Source of the DNA: Candidatus Aenigmatarchaeota archaeon
GTDB taxonomy: Archaea; Aenigmatarchaeota; Aenigmatarchaeia; QMZP01
Length of the DNA: 11,086 nucleotides
Reading direction: 5' to 3'
Assembly (NCBI GenBank): GCA_016867675.1
Contig: VGIZ01000010.1
Span: forward strand, 1-11,086
Under the pieces are notes generated by a model. It worked only from the letters and a program-made list of their open reading frames with translations. It ran no database searches and was not told the origin of the DNA. Positions 7,715-11,086 of this stretch are shown here, one piece after another; the stretch's first letter is position 1; every line of letters begins with the position of its first letter. The translations under genes were made by a program, and so were the position numbers.

Positions 7715-8962
7715 ATGAAGTTGAGTTTTCTCGGCGGCGGGAACGAAGTCGGCAGGATGGGCATCCTGTTTGACAACAGCAGGGAGCGCTTCCTCATGGA
7801 CTACGGCGTCAATGTGGAGACCATGGACGTGCCGCTGGACCCCGGCCTGAACATAAATGCGCTTCTCCTGTCGCACGCGCACCTCGACCACGCCGGGAAT
7901 ATCCCGTCGCTCTACCACCGCGGATGGAACGGCAGGGTTTTTGCGACGCCGATAACCTTCGAGCTCTGCGAGATGCTGCTGCGCGACTCCATGAAGGTCC
8001 AGGGCATCAAAGGCATCAACCCGACCTACGGCCTGCAGGACATACTCAAGATGGAGCGCCACAAGGCAGGCATGCAGTTCCGCCACAGGAGGGTGTTCAA
8101 GTCAGCCATGGTGGAGTTCAATGACGCAGGCCATGTGCCCGGCAGCGCGTCCATACTCATAGAGTCGCAGGGCAGGCGCATACTCTACACAGGCGACATA
8201 AAGTTCAGCGACACCTCGCTGATGAAGGCCGCGTTCAGGGATTATGATGACATAGACGTGCTGGTGATAGAGTCCACTTACGCCTACAAGAACCACCCGC
8301 CGAGGAAGGAGATATCGGACAGGCTGAAGGACATAATACAGGGCACGGTCTACGGCGGCGGCTTCGTGCTGCTGCCCAGCTTCGCCGTCGGCAGGACGCA
8401 GGAGATGCTGATGGTGGCGTCAGAGCTGGACTTCCCGGTCTTCCTCGACGGCATGGGCATAGGCGCGACAAGAGGAATCCTGGAGCACCCAGAGAACACG
8501 AGGAATGCCAAGCTGCTCAAGGAGGCGTTCGGCAGGGCGCACAAAATCAGGAGCATGAGGCAGCGCGACATGGCGCTGGGCGTCCCCTCAGTCATAATAA
8601 CAACGGCAGGCATGCTCAGCGGAGGTCCTGTGGGCTACTACATCCGCAGGCTATACAACCGCGAGGACTGCTCGCTCATACTCAACGGCTTCCAGATACC
8701 AGGCACTCCTGGCAGGACGCTGCTGGACACAGGCAGGTACGTCTATGAAGACCTCGACGTAAAGCCGAAGATGAAGGTGGATTTCCTTGATTTCAGCGCG
8801 CACTGCGGCAGGGACGAGATAATAAAGTTCGTGGAGGACGTCTCGCCTGGGAAGGTCTTCCTTGTCCATGGCGAGCGCTCCGACGCCCTGGCAAGCATAC
8901 TCCAGGACATGGGCTTCGATGCCTCGGTGCCGAAGAACGGCGACGTCGTGAGGGTGGACTGA
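7715..8962 (+). CDS. Archaeal CPSF2-like metallo-beta-lactamase/beta-CASP ribonuclease
   Basis: Members of this family are zinc-dependent RNA endo/exonucleases that process or degrade RNA. The 415-residue protein has all motifs in order: SHAHLDHAG (H54, H56, D58, H59), H140 in DAGHVPGSAS, D161 in YTGDIKFSDT, then the beta-CASP motif A acid E186 in IESTYA, motif B H363 in DFSAHCGRDE and motif C H385 in LVHGE. PSFAVGRTQE (221-230) opens the beta-CASP cap, and residues about 325-415 form the RNA-specificity (RMMBL) tail. It lacks the N-terminal KH domains of archaeal CPSF1, so it fits the shorter CPSF2 group; an RNase J assignment is less likely but cannot be excluded without a tree. The start MKLSFLGGGNEVG matches the family's usual N terminus. 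The gene begins 13 bases after rbcL, on the same strand. Confidence 0.93.
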   Translation: MKLSFLGGGNEVGRMGILFDNSRERFLMDYGVNVETMDVPLDPGLNINALLLSHAHLDHAGNIPSLYHRGWNGRVFATPITFELCEMLLRDSMKVQGIKGINPTYGLQDILKMERHKAGMQFRHRRVFKSAMVEFNDAGHVPGSASILIESQGRRILYTGDIKFSDTSLMKAAFRDYDDIDVLVIESTYAYKNHPPRKEISDRLKDIIQGTVYGGGFVLLPSFAVGRTQEMLMVASELDFPVFLDGMGIGATRGILEHPENTRNAKLLKEAFGRAHKIRSMRQRDMALGVPSVIITTAGMLSGGPVGYYIRRLYNREDCSLILNGFQIPGTPGRTLLDTGRYVYEDLDVKPKMKVDFLDFSAHCGRDEIIKFVEDVSPGKVFLVHGERSDALASILQDMGFDASVPKNGDVVRVD

Positions 8963-9047
8963 AACGCAAGGCTTCTGCGACGAGTCACTGACACAAACCA
9001 CATCTGCGGGCGATGCCCTTCAACAAATGAACCGGTTTTATCCAAAC

Positions 9048-9054
9048 TTTTAAA
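9048..9054 (+). promoter_or_regulatory. TATA-like box of rtcA
   Basis: TTTTAAA is centred about 24 bases before the ATG at 9075 and only 6 bases before the ATG at 9057. The spacing therefore supports 9075 as a leaderless start. Confidence 0.5.
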
Positions 9055-9074
9055 CCATGCATACAATATCTTCC

Positions 9075-10106
9075 ATGGCCAAATTCTTGGAGATTGACGG
9101 CTCATACGGCGAATCCGGCGGCCAGATTCTCAGGACAGCAACCGGGCTGTCCATGGTCACAGGCAAGCCCTTCCGCATAACCAAGATAAGGGCAGGCAGG
9201 CCGAATCCAGGACTGCAGGCGCAGCACCTGGCGGGCGTAAGCGCGGCAGCAGAGCTGTGCGGCGCGGAACTGGAAGGCGCGAAGCTGGGCTCTACCGAGC
9301 TTACCTTCACCCCTGGAAACATGACAAGGGAAAGCCTGGACATCGAGGTCGGGACAGCAGGCTCGGTCGCGCTTGTGCTCCAGACGCTGCTCATGCCGCT
9401 TTCCGTCGCAAGGCACAAGACTCATCTAGACATAAGGGGCGGCACCCATGTCGCATGGAGCCCGACAACAGGATACTTCCGCCACGTGTTCTGCGAATAC
9501 ATGAGGATGATGGGCGTGTCAGTCAGGTCAGACACGCACGAATACGGCTTCTATCCAAAGGGCGGCGGCAGGATAACCGTTGACATCGCCCCGTCGGCAA
9601 AGCTGAAGCCGCTTGCGCTGGATAAGCGCGGCAGGTATGTCGCGACCGAGGCGTGGAGCAACGCCTCGCGCGAGCTGGCGCGGCCCAAGGTCGCGGAGCG
9701 CCAGCTGGGTGGGGCGAGGGTGATGGCGAGGATAGACAGGGAGAACGTGAAATACGTGGAGTCGCAGAGCATAGGCTCTGCCATAACAATTGTCACGAAA
9801 TTCAGCAACTGCCTGCTGGGCGCGTCGGCGCTGGGCGAGCGCAGCCTGCCTGCGGAGAAGGTGGGCGAGCAGGCTGCGGCAGAGCTTTCGCGCGCGCTTG
9901 CGACAGGCGCCACCATGGACAGCTGGATGGCTGACCAGATACTGCCTTACATTGCGCTTGCTGCGGGAAAGTCGGTCATACTTGCGCCGTCGGCGACGAA
10001 GCACATGAAGACCAACATCTGGGCCATAGAGAAGTTCCTAGGCGCGAAGTTCAGCATAGAGTACGGCGAGAAGAACGTGGTTGTGAGCTGCGCGGGCTCG
10101 GCCTGA
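9075..10106 (+). CDS. rtcA: RNA 3'-terminal phosphate cyclase
   Basis: RtcA converts an RNA 3'-phosphate to a 2',3'-cyclic phosphate using ATP, through a covalent histidyl-AMP intermediate. From the ATG at 9075 the protein has 343 residues, the normal size. Family hallmarks are visible: IDGSYGESGGQILRTA at the N terminus, GGTHVAWSPTTGYF in the middle, the YPKGGGRI signature at about 160-167, MADQILPYIALAAG near the C terminus, and H310 in ATKHMKTNI, which matches the adenylylated histidine (H309) of E. coli RtcA. The histidine separates it from the catalytically inactive Rcl1 branch. The ATG at 9057 would add MHTISS, but the promoter spacing and the conserved family N terminus favour 9075. 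The gene follows the CPSF2-like nuclease by 112 bases and has its own promoter. No RtcB ligase is in the window. Confidence 0.95.
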   Translation: MAKFLEIDGSYGESGGQILRTATGLSMVTGKPFRITKIRAGRPNPGLQAQHLAGVSAAAELCGAELEGAKLGSTELTFTPGNMTRESLDIEVGTAGSVALVLQTLLMPLSVARHKTHLDIRGGTHVAWSPTTGYFRHVFCEYMRMMGVSVRSDTHEYGFYPKGGGRITVDIAPSAKLKPLALDKRGRYVATEAWSNASRELARPKVAERQLGGARVMARIDRENVKYVESQSIGSAITIVTKFSNCLLGASALGERSLPAEKVGEQAAAELSRALATGATMDSWMADQILPYIALAAGKSVILAPSATKHMKTNIWAIEKFLGAKFSIEYGEKNVVVSCAGSA

Positions 10107-10147
10107 AAATACGCATTTGGTGGTATGCACAGCCAAACAACATTATA

Positions 10148-10188
10148 GCGAATTGCAAAAGTAACGGAACATTTACAATACAATTCGC
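10148..10188. repeat. Hairpin 1 of the composite element
   Basis: A perfect 8-base inverted repeat, GCGAATTG at 10148-10155 and CAATTCGC at 10181-10188, encloses a 25-base loop. The loop holds TAACGGAAC (10162-10170), which can pair at 8 of 9 positions with GTTCCATTA in the loop of hairpin 2. Confidence 0.7.
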
Positions 10189-10190
10189 AT

Positions 10191-10236
10191 ATAGCAGAAC
10201 ACTCTGCAAAGTTCCATTATTATTGTGTTCTGCTAT
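10191..10236. repeat. Hairpin 2 of the composite element
   Basis: A perfect 12-base inverted repeat, ATAGCAGAACAC at 10191-10202 and GTGTTCTGCTAT at 10225-10236, encloses a 22-base loop. The arms can be extended to CATAT on both sides if three unpaired bases are allowed. Lying just after two convergent genes, it could act as a transcription end for either, although neither side has a long T run. Confidence 0.75.
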
Positions 10237-10292
10237 TATATGATTTCGTCCAATCAGCGGCAACGAACATTCGCCGAGAGCACAGCCCTTAG

Positions 10293-11006
10293 TCAGAACC
10301 TCACCAGCACCGACAAGTCAGGCTTCTCAAGGTCCACGACGGCAAAGGCGTTGCTGCCCGGGTTCAGCGCGAGGGTCCTGCCTATCTTCTGCTTCCATGA
10401 GCCTGTAAGCTGTGGCGATTCGTGTATGTGGCCGTGGAGCGTCAGCATCGGCTGCTTCCTCTTTATGAAACCCAGAACCGCGGTGCTGCCTGCATGCGAG
10501 CCGTTGTAGAGCACGTCGAGCTCTGTGTTGGCGGGCGGCGCATGAAAGACAAAGACCGTCCTTCCGGCATCGGTCTTGGACGACAGCTTCCTGAGGTCAG
10601 CCGCAATCTCGTCCTCGCTTTTTTCCCAGTCCTTGAGCATGAAGGGCGTCGGCGCTATGCAGCTGTAGCCTGCGATGCTGAACCTGCCGAGCTGGAACAC
10701 CTTGTTGTGCATGAGCTTTAGCGCGCCGCCGAGCTCGGCCTTCTCCAGCAGGTCTGAGTTTATGCCGAAGTCGTCGTTGCCCATCATGACGAAGACAGGC
10801 TTGCCTGAGATGGCGAACCTCTCCAGCCGCGGGACAAGGTAGTACTCAAGGAACGCGCGCTGAACCCTCATGGCGCCGAAGCCGAGGAACGGCGCCATGT
10901 CCCCGCCTATCACAAGCGCGGCTATCTCCTTCTTCCCCGCCTCCTTCAGCACCCGCTCGTAGAGCTGCGGGTTGCCGTGGAGGTCCGTGGCGTAAATTAT
11001 TTTCAT
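10293..11006 (-). CDS. Calcineurin-like metallophosphoesterase (Icc-related type)
   Basis: This is a two-metal phosphoesterase of the calcineurin-like superfamily; its substrate is unknown. The 237-residue protein carries the full metal-ligand set: D8 and H10 in DLHGN, D36 in GGD, N77 and D78 in GNDD (an Icc-related variant of the usual GNH), H155 in FHAPP, and H193 and H195 in GHIHES. The N terminus MKIIYATDLHGN is typical of the family, so the ATG at 11006 is chosen. The longer frame back to 11075 would add 23 residues across the promoter and is unlikely. There is no signal peptide or membrane helix. The gene converges on rtcA across the hairpin-bearing spacer. Metallophosphoesterases of this superfamily include nucleases, cyclic phosphodiesterases and protein phosphatases, so no specific role can be given. 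Confidence 0.9.
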   Translation of the reverse strand: MKIIYATDLHGNPQLYERVLKEAGKKEIAALVIGGDMAPFLGFGAMRVQRAFLEYYLVPRLERFAISGKPVFVMMGNDDFGINSDLLEKAELGGALKLMHNKVFQLGRFSIAGYSCIAPTPFMLKDWEKSEDEIAADLRKLSSKTDAGRTVFVFHAPPANTELDVLYNGSHAGSTAVLGFIKRKQPMLTLHGHIHESPQLTGSWKQKIGRTLALNPGSNAFAVVDLEKPDLSVLVRF

Positions 11007-11027
11007 AGCCAAAGAAATTGTTGGGGT

Positions 11028-11040
11028 AGTTTTTAAAACT
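11028..11040 (-). promoter_or_regulatory. TATA-like box of the metallophosphoesterase gene
   Basis: On the minus strand the sequence AGTTTTAAAAACT is centred about 28 bases before the ATG at 11006, consistent with a leaderless transcript. It supports 11006 over the upstream in-frame ATG at 11075. Confidence 0.5.
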
Positions 11041-11086
11041 ATCGGCGCGTGTGAATTTTCCCACAGCGGTGACACATGCGGGTTTT

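Larger units (their letters stand above)
10141..10242. repeat. Composite inverted repeat: two back-to-back hairpins that are diverged inverted copies of each other
   Basis: The spacer between the convergent genes rtcA and the phosphoesterase is AT-rich: 32 of 100 bases are G or C in 10141-10240, well below the flanking genes. It contains two adjacent hairpins. The second one, read on the minus strand, resembles the first read on the plus strand. Both begin CAT..ATAGC and have GGAAC at the same place in the loop, and over the 29 bases starting at ATAGC I count 20 identities without gaps. The outer ends also pair imperfectly. Such an inverted doublet of palindromic units is what REP/BIME-type or MITE-like elements look like, but a bidirectional terminator or structured RNA is also possible. 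No target-site duplication is visible. Confidence 0.6.

Noticed and set aside
7502-8086. A 194-residue minus-strand frame across the rbcL/nuclease junction
   Set aside because: It is antisense to two confidently identified genes and spans their boundary, so it is a shadow frame.
9008-9018. A small perfect hairpin, GGGC-GAT-GCCC, upstream of rtcA
   Set aside because: The four-base stem without a following T run is too short to call a terminator for the nuclease gene.
9528-10004. Arg-rich minus-strand frames inside rtcA
   Set aside because: They are composition-driven shadows of rtcA with no promoter or domain signal.
10113-10137. Short inverted repeats GCAT/ATGC and TTTGG/CCAAA after rtcA
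   Set aside because: Arms of four to five bases are expected by chance in AT-rich DNA. They may extend the structured spacer but are not counted as part of the element.
10107-10292. A possible tRNA or CRISPR array in the hairpin-rich spacer
   Set aside because: There is no cloverleaf with T-loop or anticodon features, and there are no direct repeats with regular spacers.
11059-11086. Hairpin-like CCCACA...TGCGGG followed by TTTT at the window end
   Set aside because: The stem has a mismatch and a long loop, and the sequence beyond the edge is not visible, so a terminator cannot be supported.

Overview
This window looks like a piece of an archaeal chromosome, most likely from a DPANN-type lineage. 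The evidence is a diphthamide-synthesis Dph2, a form II/III RuBisCO, an archaeal beta-CASP (CPSF2-like) nuclease, an RNA 3'-phosphate cyclase, and a giant sequon-rich surface protein with a PGF-pre-PGF-like region. Codon use favours AGG for Arg and ATA for Ile. Most genes have an A/T-rich TATA-like box about 24-29 bases before the start codon and no Shine-Dalgarno sequence, which is the pattern of leaderless archaeal transcripts. The phylum cannot be fixed from this window.

Layout. (1) 1-2765: the 3' part of a secreted, membrane-anchored surface glycoprotein whose 5' end lies outside the window. (2) 2812-4963: dph2 followed by a divergent phosphoglycerate kinase (pgk), each with its own TATA-like box. 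(3) 5061-6203: an unrecognised 284-residue protein meets, stop codon to stop codon, a small basic helical protein on the minus strand. (4) 6235-8962: form II/III RuBisCO large subunit, then a CPSF2-like beta-CASP nuclease 13 bases later. (5) 9075-10106: rtcA. (6) 10107-10292: an AT-rich spacer between convergent genes holding two back-to-back hairpins. The second resembles the reverse complement of the first, so the spacer is a roughly 100-base composite inverted repeat. (7) 10293-11006, minus strand: a calcineurin-like metallophosphoesterase.

How the genes may work together. RuBisCO makes 3-phosphoglycerate and PGK interconverts it with 1,3-bisphosphoglycerate, so the two fit one carbon route. 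In archaea with this RuBisCO type the ribulose bisphosphate usually comes from nucleotide salvage (AMP phosphorylase and ribose-1,5-bisphosphate isomerase), and neither enzyme is encoded here. The CPSF2-like nuclease and RtcA both act on RNA ends. Dph2 belongs to modification of elongation factor 2. The most unusual items are the composite hairpin element at 10141-10242, the overlapping divergent promoters at 6204-6236, the divergent PGK, and the unknown protein lying between pgk and rbcL.
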